Part shown: positions 9,911 to 20,939 of the stretch, piece by piece
Numbering within the stretch: position 1 is the first letter of the stretch
Layout: every line of letters begins with the position of its first letter
Source: Letharia columbiana
Taxonomy: Eukaryota; Ascomycota; Lecanoromycetes; Lecanorales; Parmeliaceae
Length of the DNA: 64,000 bases
Direction: 5' to 3'
NCBI RefSeq assembly: GCF_014066305.1
Contig: NW_023501041.1
Span: 868,001-932,000 of the forward strand
Translations under genes and position numbers: made by a program
The notes under the pieces: model-generated
What the model was told of the DNA's origin: nothing
What the model saw: only the letters and a program-made list of their open reading frames with translations
Databases searched by the model: none

Positions 9911-11055
9911 ATATCCAACTCCGTCCTCTTTGGCGTCTGTCTAGCAAGCGTTAGCGTTCGATACTACGTCCGCTTCTTCATACAGAAACAGTTGTCGATA
10001 GACGATGGCATTCTACTCTTCGGGATTCTATGCTTGATCTCAGCCATGGTCTTACTGATCATCTTCGTCGACGACTTGTTCCTGGTCGAGGCACTGGAAG
10101 GAAGCACGATCCCGGCCGACTTGCCGGTAGACTTCCTTCAACGTGTCTTCGATTTCGAAAAATTGGTTGTTGGTGCTCTGGTGCTGACGTGGTGTGCTAT
10201 CATCTCCGTGAAGTTCAGCTATCTGTTCTTATTCAGAAAGCTTATTGATCGAATTCGTCCCATGGTCCTTTACTGGTGGGTTGCTGTGATATTTAATGCG
10301 TTGATCTCGATTTATGGAATTATCATCTATGCCGTTATACGCCCTTGGTATTGTACCACTATTTCAGGTATTCTAGGATTCTTGCTTTGACCCATCCCTA
10401 TGATTTGGGAACGATGACTGATGGGTTTGGTTCAGTGGAGTGTTTGCAGGGAAACGGTCTAGACAAATCATTTGCTTTCGCAATCAGCCAGATGGTTCTC
10501 GACATCTTCGGTGATCTCTTGAGTCAGTTTCACACGGTTTGACCGTTTCATGACTGATCTCTCCCTGCAGTATTGGTTATTCCCTTCCACCTCATCTGGA
10601 GGATCAAAGTCCGATTGTCGCAAAAGCTCGTCTTAGCGTCAACCCTCTGTTTCACCGTCCTAACCATCATGTGCACAATAACCCGTGTCGTCGGTGTTCG
10701 CACGAGCTCCAGCGATTCCTCCTTAGACACCGTCTGGCAGACATACTGGCAGTACGTCACTGCCAACATCGCGCTGACCATGACAGCGGCTACAGCCTTC
10801 CGAGCGTTCTTCATCTCCAGACATCAAGACAGACCAGCGCAGAGACAGGGATCCAACAAGTCTTGGATTAGTAGGAGTTGGCGGTTCTTCAAATTGGTGC
10901 TGAGGCCGTGGTCATGGCAAGGGAAAAGCAGCGCACTGCAAATTGCTGAAGACTCCAGTAACCGAGGGATAGAACTGCCATTGATCGAAGAGCGGGCCAC
11001 CATGACTGGCATGCGGAGTTTCATCAACCGGCAAGGAGAATTCGGTGAAGAATAG
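9911..11055 (+). CDS. PTH11-like integral membrane protein (fungal rhodopsin/GPCR-like), N-terminus unresolved
   Basis: The exons are 9911-10367, 10436-10522 and 10571-11055; phases agree and the stop is TAG. The product is a polytopic plasma-membrane protein of the large PTH11-related family, which includes putative receptors for surface or nutrient cues. The sequence shows a first helix followed by V-R-Y-Y-V-R-F-F and the family-typical S-I-D-D-G-I-L-L start of helix two, L-T-W-C-A-I-I-S-V-K-F-S-Y-L-F-L-F-R in the middle helix, an E-C-L-Q-G-N-G-L extracellular cysteine region, and a V-I-P-F-H-L-I-W-R-I-K helix end. The C-terminal tail is hydrophilic and charged, as expected for a cytoplasmic tail. 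The extreme N-terminus, perhaps one short upstream exon, was not fixed. No CFEM domain is present in this gene. Confidence 0.75.
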
Positions 11056-11767
11056 CGCCTGCAATCCTTGAAAGAAGGGGTATTGGCTGGAAAGAGTTCC
11101 GGCTGAGAGATTTACCTTCCACGTCGTCCTTTGCCAATGAGGAAGATGATACGGCAGCCTTGCAAAGAAAAGCATCGACTAAACAAATCATGTGAAAATC
11201 ATAATCCCGCAGCCGAGCTGAATACATGCCAGACACATTACACATATATGTAGGAGGGTGGACATTGGCTACCGACAATGGCATCATCCGCATGGCATCC
11301 CAATTTCCCGTGTTCCACGAAGTGATGACCACAGACCGTTAACAGCCACTGAGATCCATGTTCCAGAGATACAAGAACTTGATGTACCATCTCACCACGA
11401 TCCCATTGGCCGGGTGTGTCAATCCGCCGCAGCAGCTGACAGACACTGCAGATGATCGTCTCCCTGCAGGACGTCGATCGGCGGGGACGACCGGTGTCGC
11501 AATCAGATATTATTCAGCCCTCTGCATGCAGGGGGTTCGCGACTTTGGGCGATGGTGGGCGCGCCCAGGTGTCGAGGTTGCCTTATTTACCGGCTCACCT
11601 ATCTGGATCGTTCGCTTCGTCTTTCACAGAATATAGCATCAGTCTGTGCTCTGCTCTTCTCCCCGGACGCTCAACTGGGGAAATCCGTGCAGTGTACTCA
11701 CTCTTACAGAAGAAATTGATGTGGTAAACGTAGCCTTCGCGACAATCAATCCATCTTCGAGATCACG
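11056..11767. other. Intergenic region, nothing recognised
   Basis: It holds only short frames without domain or splice support. It lies between the stop of the PTH11-like gene and the ATG of the CFEM gene and presumably holds the 3' region of the former and the promoter of the latter. Confidence 0.5.
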
Positions 11768-12638
11768 ATGCACTCGAAACTCCCATACTTAGCGCCACTC
11801 GTCCTTCTTCTCTCCTCCAGGTCACACGCCCAGAATCTATCCAATCTCCCCTCCTGCGCAGTACGTCGCTCAGCACTCACTCACCATTCCTTCCCCCCCT
11901 CTGCCCTCCCCACAGCCCCACCGACTCGGCTCGCCACTCTCCCCAAGCCATCCTTACGAGAAGGAGACTAAGCTAATACCATACTTCCCTCTTTCCCAGC
12001 AAAGTCCCGCCCTCTCCGCTATCGGCTCGACGGGCTGCCAAGCCAACGACTTCGCATGCCTCTGCAAAGACAACTCCTTCATCAACGCAGCCCTCGCCGG
12101 AGCAGAGAAACAGTGCTCGCAAGCTGATTTGCAAAGTGTGTACTGCCCCCGTCTCATAACCTTTCTCCCCCAGCCCCACCTCCGAGGTTCAGAAACAACG
12201 TACAGGGGCGATGATCGCTACAGAAGCAAGGCGGTACGAAAGCTTCCAGATGTAACGATTGACTGACCGGGAATGTTTCCTCCAGAAGTCCTAGCCTTCG
12301 CGCAACAGATCTGCGGTAGCGTGGGCGTGAGCCTCAGCGTTAGTGCCAGTGTAGAGGGGAGTAGTACTCCCTCTCCGATCACCAACACACATACGCCCAC
12401 GCCAATGCCCTCGCCTGTGACTACCACCAGCACACAAGTATTGCAATATGCGTCCCCATCAAGGTCTGCGCTCGCAGCGGCTACGACGGCGACGAGTCAG
12501 GCGAGCGATACTGCAACAAGCAAAGCCAGAGGGACTGCGACTTCTGGTGCCAGTGGTTGGGATGCGAGATTCGGTTTGCGAGGCATGATGTGGAGCGGAG
12601 CGGTCGTGGGATGGTGGTTATTTGGGGTTGGGGCGTGA
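11768..12638 (+). CDS. CFEM-like, probably GPI-anchored cell-surface protein
   Basis: The exons are 11768-11860, 12000-12135 and 12286-12638 (193 aa); all phases close. Residues 1-22 form a signal peptide ending S-H-A. A small cysteine domain follows with L-P-S-C-A, G-C-Q-A-N-D-F-A-C-L-C, a Cys in E-K-Q-C-S-Q-A-D-L and Q-Q-I-C-G, matching the spacing of CFEM domains, including the Asp next to the C-L-C core that binds heme iron in characterised members. Six of the eight usual cysteines are present. After the domain comes a Ser/Thr/Ala/Pro-rich stalk (about residues 85-165) and a terminal hydrophobic stretch (M-M-W-S-G-A-V-V-G-W-W-L-F) typical of a GPI signal. Family roles include heme uptake, wall structure and host interaction; the role here is not known. 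Confidence 0.82.
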
Positions 12639-12889
12639 GGGAAAGAGGGAGGAGGGGGAAGGAGGCAGTGTTGGTTTGTTTTCTCTGTACAGATTGAACG
12701 CAGCCTGTTGCCAATTCGTTTGGTTGCGGGAAGTCTCGAACTATGAATCCCGGATTAGAAGTGTTTGAATAGACAGAATCCATGTGAGAGCTGAGACTAT
12801 CTTGGTCTGATGTTTTGACAGCCAGTCCCGACTGCGCATCCAGCAACGGAGCCCCCCCACCTCACCCAAAACAGTCTGCAATGGAAAGC

Positions 12890-13463
12890 TCAAATGTACA
12901 TATCCCGATATTCAGGCGTACACATCAAAGTCCTCATCGAAGGGTTTCCCGCCATGACGGCCTTTGCCCATATCTTCTCCATGGCGGAGACATGGGTGAA
13001 GAGGCCATGGTCAAAGACGTTGTGCCTGTAAGCACGCAGCGCAGCCCGCCCTTCCTCATCATCCATGAACTTCTGACGGAATTTTGTCACATGGAAGATC
13101 TCCGTCTCATCATCCATGATCTCGACCCAGTGCACCAGTAATCTGGCATACTCTGGGTTCCAGCAAAGCGAGTAAGACCCAGAAGGCTTCGACTGCACCA
13201 ATCTTCTTCTTGTAGCCGCGCCCTTCGACGTATGCTTTCAGTTTGACGAGTGACTTTAGGACAGCGCCGCAGTCGCGTTGAGCCTGGTTACGGGCATGGG
13301 GGATGGCGGTTTGGGCGGGTTTGGCTTCGAAGTTGAAGAATGGCCAATCAACGATGCAGCCTAGGCTCTTGATCGCTTTGATGTCGCTGGGTCCTCGCGT
13401 TCCGGGCTTTATGAATTGGGGTCGCAATTTGCCGAAGACTGTGTCGGGTTTGGGTTCGGTCAT
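12890..13463 (-). pseudogene. DUF7924-like fungal protein, frameshifted
   Basis: Two overlapping minus-strand frames together match one protein. The first (13463 down to about 13200) has T-E-P-K-P-D-T-V-F-G, then D-W-P-F-F-N-F-E-A-K and R-N-Q-A-Q-R-D-C-G-A, the arrangement seen at the start of the fungal DUF7924 fold, where a D...ExK pattern suggests a degenerate PD-(D/E)XK nuclease. The second (about 13200 to 12890) continues with W-N-P-E-Y-A-R-L-L-V-H-W-V-E-I. The switch of frame around 13180-13270 is not bounded by a plausible intron (a GT...AG there would be about 35 bp). An open frame also extends upstream to about 13545. I infer a frameshift in a decaying gene; family assignment is from memory of conserved motifs. 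Confidence 0.6.
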
Positions 13464-13785
13464 GCCCAGCGCCTTCCCGGTGTCGACCCTCCCTGGAACA
13501 AATCCTGTTGCCAGATTTGGCTTTCCTGGCTTCTCAGACCATCATTGGCCGCATAGCTTTCCATCATTATCATCATCTCCCCCTTGGCATCCCGATTTTT
13601 CGTCTTCTTCACCATCTTCAAAATTGTCAATGGGTATGTGCCGGGAGCTAATACATTGTACCTCTAAGCACGCACGCAATATTCAAGAGCGGAGCACCGT
13701 CAACATGTGTGAATTGGAAACAGAAAGCTGGCATGCATGGAAGCTGGGAAGCTTTGGGCTGCGGACTTTTCATCCGAGTGTATAA

Positions 13786-14983
13786 AGTAAGCACACCGTA
13801 GCATGTCATGACCAGGCCCGAGAGAAATGTTCCTTGACCTCACACCTTATCAGGCTTAGGTCTAGCGATATTTCACAGTTGTACAACGCTGGTGAGAGTC
13901 GCGTTAGTCTTGCAAGCTCTAAAGCTCAGAGCTCGCAAGGCTTCTCTCACAGAGTCTTGAGTCCTCTATAAGTATTTGCTTGTACTTGTTGCAGTCTTCA
14001 TTCGCCGCTGAAACGGAATCAACAACAAATGATTCAGTCAATAATAGCGTTGATGACAATGCAGTACGAAACAGCTACACTCTACGTGTCGAGATACACG
14101 CTTTCTTTTCTCGAAGGCTGAATTGGTCGCGTTGATAAAGAAGCATCGCAGGATAGAGAAATATCGCAGAGTAGAAGAGTATTGCAGGGTATGAAAACAC
14201 CGTAGGGTAAGAAGGTATCGTATCGTAAGATACATAATTTTGGTAGGGTATGTAGAGGGTAAAATACTCTACTTGAGGCTGTAGGGATCTCTTCTTGGAT
14301 ATCCCGCTAATATCCCTTTCCTTGTGCTCGGGAGGGCCACGCTAGTGGAGGGAGCTAGACAGGGCTATTGATTGGCTGATTCAGACGCCAGCCTTAGATT
14401 CCATCACCGAGTAGTGTATTTCACATCAAAGGTTGTTGCGATTTGCGCGATATTACTGTAGCACTCTACGATTGAACACATAGTTGTCAAATGAAGATAT
14501 TTCGAAGCTATACACAATTGTCACTTTACAAAAAACCGGCAGAACTTCGATTCTGGTCGCTAAATGAGAAATCTGGGTACGCAGCCATGAAATGGAGCTC
14601 TATGACTGCACTCCCTGCACATAGCGATCTAGACGACTGAACTGTGCCAGAAACACGTCATCGACCGGCTTACTGACAAATCTTTGCGCGCGAGACTAAT
14701 CCAGGAGGGTGGTGAGGTCCAGTGTGGTGTGAGTGTACAGGGAGAGATGCTCTGGTGGAGTGGAAGATCTGAGCGACATAGCCTGATCAGGCGACCCGGG
14801 TTTGGTGTATTTTTATATGTAGAGTGGTTCAAATGGACATAGATAGCTGCTCTCCTAATTTGCGGGCGCGATTTCTTGTCTAGACCTGACTACAGTTTTG
14901 ATGCCAAGACGGCCGGAACTACATTAATCAATAATCCCCTCCAACTAAGGAAAGGAGCCAAGCAAGACTGAAATATTTAGCCT
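13786..14983. other. Intergenic region before VPS52
   Basis: No gene supported. It contains the 18-bp minisatellite at 14138-14227 and otherwise ordinary sequence with only short frames. The last few hundred bases are the VPS52 5' region. Confidence 0.5.
14138..14227. repeat. Minisatellite: five 18-bp units
   Basis: Five consecutive 18-bp units begin at 14138, 14156, 14174, 14192 and 14210. They share a pattern like GAAG.ATCGCAGGGTA with diverged positions. On the minus strand the array would encode a repeated aromatic/Leu-rich hexapeptide, but there is no sign that it is translated. Confidence 0.7.
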
Positions 14984-15148
14984 TAGGGTTTCTGTTCCGT
15001 GACTACTCCTAAGCCCGAAATCTGAAGCTCTCTAATGTCGTTGATGACTCAAAGAATGGCAGCTGGCGACGCATGAGAACATGTCGTCTTGAAGCTGGTG
15101 ATACATTCATCTTATACAGAAACCTGATTACCAGGAGGTCCGAGCGAA

Positions 15149-17411
15149 ATGTGGGGGCTCGATCGCTTCTCAGGCCATTCCACCCCTTCTGGCTCTCCTC
15201 CACCACAGAAGAGATCATTTTCACCTGCGCCTCGACGTCCCAGTCACCTCGGGCCTGGACTTGCGGCGAGACCACCACACAATCCTCGATCTTCATCTCT
15301 CAACGTCTCCGGCAAATACAACGCTTCCACCACGTCATTGAACTCTCCACGTCTGCCCAATGGTTCGGGTCTAAAGCAGCAGATCACCCCGCCAGCAGAC
15401 CTCACGAACCCACTGAAATTGCTAGAGGAGATAGTTGGGCGCCCAGTAGCTGACGAGGATGAGGGGCATGGAGAAGAGGGTCAAGGCCAATGGGAGAAGC
15501 CGGCTGACCTGGTCGAGGATGTTCATTTTGGGGGGCGGAGCATACATAATTTCTTGGAGGACGAAGATGAACGACACGACATTGGAGATTTAGACTCCTA
15601 TGACAATACCGCACAAAGTGCCATGGAATGTGAGTATGTATACTCTTACAAAATCCCACTGTTCTGATACTGAACGTCGGCATCAGATGAACGAGCCAAG
15701 GACAAGTTTGAGGACTTGCATAGATCCATCCTCGTAGATCTTCTCCTAGTCAAGGTAATGCCTGCGTAATGCTGATGCTTCGTTAGGCATGCGACGACGT
15801 TCTCAAGTCCGTCGAAGTTTCCCTGACAAATTTTCAAAAAGACCTGGGTGCAGTGTCAGCCGAGATCGAGACCCTTCAATCCCGCTCAACTACTATGAAC
15901 ATCAAGCTAGAGAACCGAAAAGTGGTTGAGAAGCTTCTGGGTCCTGCCGTCGAGGAGATTTGCGTTTCTCCTACAATAGTCAAACAGATCTCCGAAGGTC
16001 CAATCGACCACGCTTGGATCAAGGCGCTTGAAGAACTTGACAAACGATCCAAGACAATCGAACACAAATTCAAAGGACCTGACAAGGTCCTTGCAGTGTC
16101 AGAGGTCAAGCCGCTTTTGGAGGACCTTACCAACTTGGTGAGACTTGCGACTTTTCAACAAGACCTGACTGATATCTTCACACAGGCTATAGAGCGAATA
16201 CGTGACTTTCTGGTCTCTCAGATCAAGGCTTTACGTTCACCAAGCATCAATGCCCAAATTATTCAGGAGCGAGCATTCATTGCTTACAAGGACCTCTATG
16301 CTTTCCTGGCCAAACATCATGCCCAGCTTGCCGATGAAATTGCTCAAGCATACATTAACACTATGCGTTGGTACTACTTGAGTCACTTCACACGCTATAG
16401 AATGGCTCTTGAGAAGATCACTCTGTACACTGTGGACAAGCATGATGCTCTGGGAGATCAAATGAACCAACGAGGTGTGTCTTTTGGCCACGAATGCTAT
16501 ATCCTGCTCACTAATTGGTCATCCCAGGCGCCGCCTCCAAAAGTGCCCAACCCGCTCACGACGCTCTCTCACTTGGTCGACGTATCGACATTCTGAAGCG
16601 CGCCTCTTCTTCTGCGCTTTCCTCCCATGTAGCGGAGCAGTCAAAAGCTCCCACGTATCTCGAAACCCCTTTCTACGCCTTCAATACCGCCTTGATCGAC
16701 AATGCTTCCTTCGAATACTCCTTCCTCACAAGCTTTTTCACTAACTTATCATTTCATGTCGTCTCCCAGCACTTCAATTCGATATTTGCCCCGACTTTTG
16801 CTTTGGGAAATGCTTTTACGAAACATCTAATAGATACTTCCTACGACTGCTTGGGAATACTACTTTGCGTTCGTCTGAATCAACATTTAGCCTTCGAGCT
16901 GCAACGGCGGAAATGCCCAGTCGCGGATGGATATGTTAATGGCACGAACATGCTTCTTTGGCCGAGGTTTCAGTTGGCTATGGATGTGCATGTTGAATCT
17001 GTGCGGCGCTCTACAGCTTCGCTCTCAGGTGGCTCCCGCGCTACATTGTCCTTGATGAACTCAAGTGCAGATAGCAAGGGGTCCACAGCTCCCCACGTTC
17101 TGACTCAGCGCTTTGGGCAATTTCTGCAAGGCATCTTGGCGCTCGGCAGCAACGAGAATATAGCATCAGTCACAGGAGAGGCGGCACCGAGTGATGCCGA
17201 ACCTGTGGGCCGCAGCTTGGAACGCTTGCGCGGGGAATTTGAAGCTTTCTTGATGAAGTCTTCGAAGGGACTAGTACAGGGGAGAAGGGGAAGGTTCTTA
17301 GGGAACAATTACAGTCTTGTATTGACTATTGTAGGAGATACGGGCGGCAGATTGGCGAAAGAGACGAGGGAGTGGTTTGAGCAAGCGAAGGAAGGTGTTG
17401 GAGAATATTGA
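15149..17411 (+). CDS. VPS52: Vps52/Sac2 family, GARP tethering complex subunit
   Basis: The exons are 15149-15629, 15687-15754, 15787-16474 and 16528-17411 (706 aa). Vps52 is the core subunit of the Golgi-associated retrograde protein complex, which tethers endosome-derived vesicles at the trans-Golgi together with Vps51, Vps53 and Vps54. Residues 1 to about 110 are a basic, Ser/Pro-rich leader. The conserved region begins near D-K-F-E-D-L-H-R-S-I and continues into the heptad-like segment with L-T-N-F-Q-K-D-L-G and I-E-T-L-Q-S-R-S, the coiled coil used for complex assembly. The helical C-terminal part contains W-Y-Y-L-S-H-F-x-R-Y and F-x-P-T-F-A-L-G, typical of the family. Length is usual for fungal Vps52. 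The 5' flank and first 11 codons are duplicated at 1286-1490. Confidence 0.92.
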
Positions 17412-17653
17412 GACAACGCGGAAGTAGAAATATCCAAATCAATCATACGTTGATTCGCGGTCAAGTATATGAAGCACGTGAACTGCTTGAACAAAGGGTT
17501 TTCATATCGCTCGGGGATAAGGTCGGCAATAACAAAATTCTGGTTGCGCTGTCCTTTCGAGGAGCGCCCACGACTGTTGTAAGATCTTAGAAAATCGAAA
17601 ACCTTTGTACAAAGAATTACAGAGACTAGATTCGCTCAGCACCACCATTCAAC
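17412..17653. promoter_or_regulatory. VPS52-SEC62 intergenic region (promoter of SEC62)
   Basis: These 242 bp between two genes on the same strand must hold the VPS52 3' end and the SEC62 promoter. No defined motif was recognised. Confidence 0.4.
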
Positions 17654-18945
17654 ATGTCAGGCCCACCACCTCCGGGCCAGCAGCCCACCCCTCAGCAACT
17701 GGCAACCATCCAGCAACAAATCGCCGCCGAAGCCCAGAGACGAGGCATGACGCCCCAGCAGCTGCAAGCCCAGCAACGGCAGCAGATCCAAGCCGAAGCC
17801 GACAAAGCGGGCTTGACCTTCGACCAGTACATCAACAAGCTCAAACAACAAGCTTTCGAAAACCATCAACGCCAGCAGCAAATGGCGCAGCAACAAGCTC
17901 AGAACCAAGCTGCACAACCACAAGGGCAACCGCAGATGCAGGGGCAGCAGGGGCAACAGGTGCCTATTACACCGGGAGCGCCGGATCCGAGGGCATTGGC
18001 GCTAGCAAAATGGTTGAAGGGTCAGGATTTGAAGCCGAGGACTTGTATATTGAATGGGCAGCGAAAAGATATGTTTAGAGGTATACATTACGCCTTTCAC
18101 CTTCGTACATATCTCTACGAGGTCACTAAATGCTCGAGCAGTCAAACGTGCCCTCCGAGCCATCGACTCCGCCGCCTACACGAAAGCCCGCAGTAAAAAC
18201 CCTCTCCTCCCCGAAATCACTACCGCAACCCCAAAAGCCGAAATTTTCAAACTGCTCCCCCTCTCCCTCCTTGCTCTACGTGTGTCAAAATCAGATCCCC
18301 ACGAAGGCCATGGCCATGCTCCTTCGAAGCCTCAAAAGCGAGTTAAGGGGCTATGGACCGTTAAGATCGAACAGCAGCAGGATATAAACGATGATCTACA
18401 TTATGTCTGGCTGTACGAGGGACCGCAATGGCGGACAAAATTGTATGCGGTGGGAGCTTTGATACTGATTATGACGGTCGTCATGTTCCCACTGTGGCCT
18501 GTTACGTTGAGGATTGGGGTTTGGTATCTTAGTATGGGCTTCTTAGGCTTGATAGGGTTGTTCTTCGCTATGGCTATATTCCGCCTCATACTATTCTGCG
18601 CGACGGTCTTTACGGTACCACCTGGACTATGGTTATATCCGAACCTCTTTGAGGATGTGGGTTTCTTTGATAGTTTCAGGCCGGTATGGGGGTGGCAGGA
18701 GGTGAGTTACCATTCAGCTTGTATTTCAACTTGAGGAGCGGGCGGTGAGGCTGATCGCAATCCATGAGCAGGACAAGAAGGCGAAGAAAGCCAAGAAATC
18801 GAAGAAAGGAGGAGGCGGGGAGAAAGCGGCTACTAAATTGATTGAGGCATCGCCATTGACGAATGGTACGGAAACAACGAATGGGCAAGTCAGCAAGCGG
18901 CACGCGCATGCTGCGCCGAGGGTTGAAGAGGTGGAAGATGAGTAA
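17654..18945 (+). CDS. SEC62: Sec62, ER post-translational translocon subunit
   Basis: The exons are 17654-18080, 18142-18701 and 18772-18945 (386 aa). Sec62 joins Sec61, Sec63, Sec71 and Sec72 to import fully made proteins into the endoplasmic reticulum. The first 100 residues are Gln/Pro-rich, with Q-x-x-x-A-E-A-Q-R-R-G-M-T-P-Q-like repeats, common in filamentous fungi. The conserved cytosolic domain follows (L-A-K-W-L-K-G-Q-D, F-R-V-K-R-A-L-R-A). Two membrane helices lie at about 245-263 and 270-300, separated by the short W-P-V-T-L-R-I-G-V-W-Y-L-S loop characteristic of the family. The last exon encodes a Lys-rich tail (K-K-A-K-K-A-K-K-S-K-K) facing the cytosol. The third exon depends on the intron with donor GTGAGT at 18702. 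Confidence 0.93.
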
Positions 18946-19446
18946 ATGATCCGGACCGCTAAGAAGTAGCTTCAGTCATGCCGGCTAAGCATGCAGATTG
19001 TACTATGGACGTGAGGACATTGGCGTTGATGGCCTAGAATGGGGGGTTTGTCTTGGGTGGTGGAGTAAGCACATGCTTCATGGTGTACCATAGAAGTGTG
19101 AGATACTTCTCTTTCGTGCAAGGATTTGACGTTTCTGAACTGTTAAGATCTGAGAATCGGGCAGTTGATCCCGCGAATAAGATTCAAACGATTCTGCACG
19201 CATGTCTCAGGCTTTCTTTTGGCTTTTTTTGGTTATAAACAGCGAGGTATTTATCTTGCCAGATCTCTTTTTGTCACCGAAAGGCTAGCCAAACCACCGC
19301 CAATTCAGCGAAGATTACAGGCAAGGCCCTTTGTTCCCAGCGAAGTTCCTCTTACTGATATCCTGCGAGACCAAGAAGCCCAACGAGCTCCCCCGTCCAC
19401 TCCACACCAACACATACCAAATCCACACTCCTGCCCAGGCGACAAG

Positions 19447-19986
19447 ATGTCACTATTTATTAACCTCGACAGCCAATCGGGTGCCACCGTCAGAGGCATG
19501 CTCTTCGGCGTGCTAAAGGCTCTCTCCCCCATCGCCCTCTTCTACTTCACCAGACCCCACAGCCTCCACTGGAGCACCTACTTCTTCCCCTTACCGACCC
19601 TGGCGGCAGCGGCCAGGTTCTCTTCGAGGGCCGTCGCATTGCGCGCTTTGACGCGGAGAGAGAAACACTGGTATACGATGACGATAAATGGGGCGTTGTT
19701 GAGCGACGAGCAGATGGAAATGGGGCAAAGAACGGGGTATCTGGCTCAGAAGTTGGTCGGGCTCATGGAGGTGGATATTGATGATGATTGCCGGATGAGA
19801 GGTCAGCGGTGGGGACAACGGGCGGAGACTTCGAAAGGCAGAGTTGGTGGGTTGCATAGTGCTGGGGCGCTTCAAGGATTTTCGCTGCGCCTCGTTTTGA
19901 TGTATTGGTATGATGAGAAACAGAAGAAAAGCTCCACTTCGTTGTTATCGACTGATGACTGCAGTGCTAAATATTTACTTACATAG
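19447..19986 (+). CDS. Conserved-looking small membrane-associated protein, function unknown
   Basis: The frame from ATG 19447 (context ACAAGATG) to the stop at 19986 gives 179 aa. Residues 15-50 contain a hydrophobic region (M-L-F-G-V-L-K-A-L-S-P-I-A-L-F-Y-F) followed by Y-F-F-P-L-P-T-L-A-A-A-A-R-F, suggesting one or two membrane segments, then a charged stretch beginning R-R-E-K-H-W-Y. The same frame is open upstream to 19165, but the upstream part lacks a convincing start. The last 60 residues look less constrained, and an unseen intron may change the C-terminus. I do not recognise the family. Confidence 0.45.
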   Translation: MSLFINLDSQSGATVRGMLFGVLKALSPIALFYFTRPHSLHWSTYFFPLPTLAAAARFSSRAVALRALTRREKHWYTMTINGALLSDEQMEMGQRTGYLAQKLVGLMEVDIDDDCRMRGQRWGQRAETSKGRVGGLHSAGALQGFSLRLVLMYWYDEKQKKSSTSLLSTDDCSAKYLLT

Positions 19987-20939
19987 TGAGCTTCGCCTGC
20001 GCTGTCGATTTGGCAGCTCCCGCCAGGATGTAGCGGGTTTCGAATATGTTTTCACGAACGACGTTCCGGATGCCCAAGGATTACCTTGTATATATCGCGA
20101 TCGTGAGCCGTGGTGTCCACTTCGACAATCTCTGGTACTTGTTGATTGGTAAAGCGATCTTGTTCTTCGCTCCCACTTAACCCGAGGTGAGTGAGCGTTG
20201 ATTCTTCCACATATCGAGCTCGCTCTTTCAGATCTCGCACGCAGTCCACCCTGGGTAAGTACAGAGGAGGGGCTGGCGCCGGTCACTGAATGAGCTGACA
20301 TGTGGAAAAATTGCCAGAGAAGCCGCATACCATGCGCTTGGAAGGTGTTAAAGTGGGCGATGGCTTGGGCTGTCTGCTCGTTCTAATGTACGCCCTGTGC
20401 CGTAGGGTTTACTGCTGAGGAATGGCTTTGCGTGGTAATTCGCTTGTGTTGTTGGTACATGTTGTGGGCTGTGATATACGTGCCGGAGGGTTGGGATCGA
20501 ACCTAAACTTCCCTGATCAAACGGCAGCCGTGTCGACCTGATTCGCCATGAAAGAGGCAGATTCTGATAGCATTCACAATTTCATTTTTTTATAATTTTT
20601 TTGTTTAGAGGAATAGATTTTGGTTTCTTCATTGAGATGCTGATGATCTGAGCGTTGTAGCCGCTTCGTAATCTAAAGAGGCCAGCACCCATTTACATAA
20701 AAATGCCACAGCCCTATTGCGTAGCTAATCGATTTCTTCCTCAGTTGTACTTCCCCTGATGCTCTGCCCCTCAGGCTCTGATCCCCACAGGACGGAAAGA
20801 CTGGCAACAGATGACCCAAGCAAAAAGTCATGCAATGTAGGGGCGCATGTGACAAAACTTAGTCTGGACTCCAAGCAATGCTCGCAATAGATCTTCCCAG
20901 CGCGGATATCAAGCAGGATCGTCGCTTCTGCCACTTAAG
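19987..20939. other. Intergenic region, no supported gene
   Basis: Only short frames are present. An A/T-rich patch lies at about 20583-20605. A tRNA-like pair of internal promoter boxes on the minus strand (about 20490-20560) was examined and rejected as a gene. The frame at 20725-20934 (minus) may be a broken C-terminal continuation of the F-box gene. Confidence 0.45.

Noticed and set aside
19165..19446. Extended N-terminus of the small membrane protein from 19165
   Set aside because: The upstream part is Arg/Pro-rich with no conserved look, and the ATG at 19447 sits directly before the hydrophobic, protein-like region.
20490..20565. tRNA-like A and B boxes on the minus strand (TGGCGAATCAGG and GGTTCGATCC)
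   Set aside because: No 7-bp acceptor stem can be formed, the T stem has two mismatches, the anticodon arm is poor, and no T-run terminator follows. At most a degenerate tRNA-derived relic.
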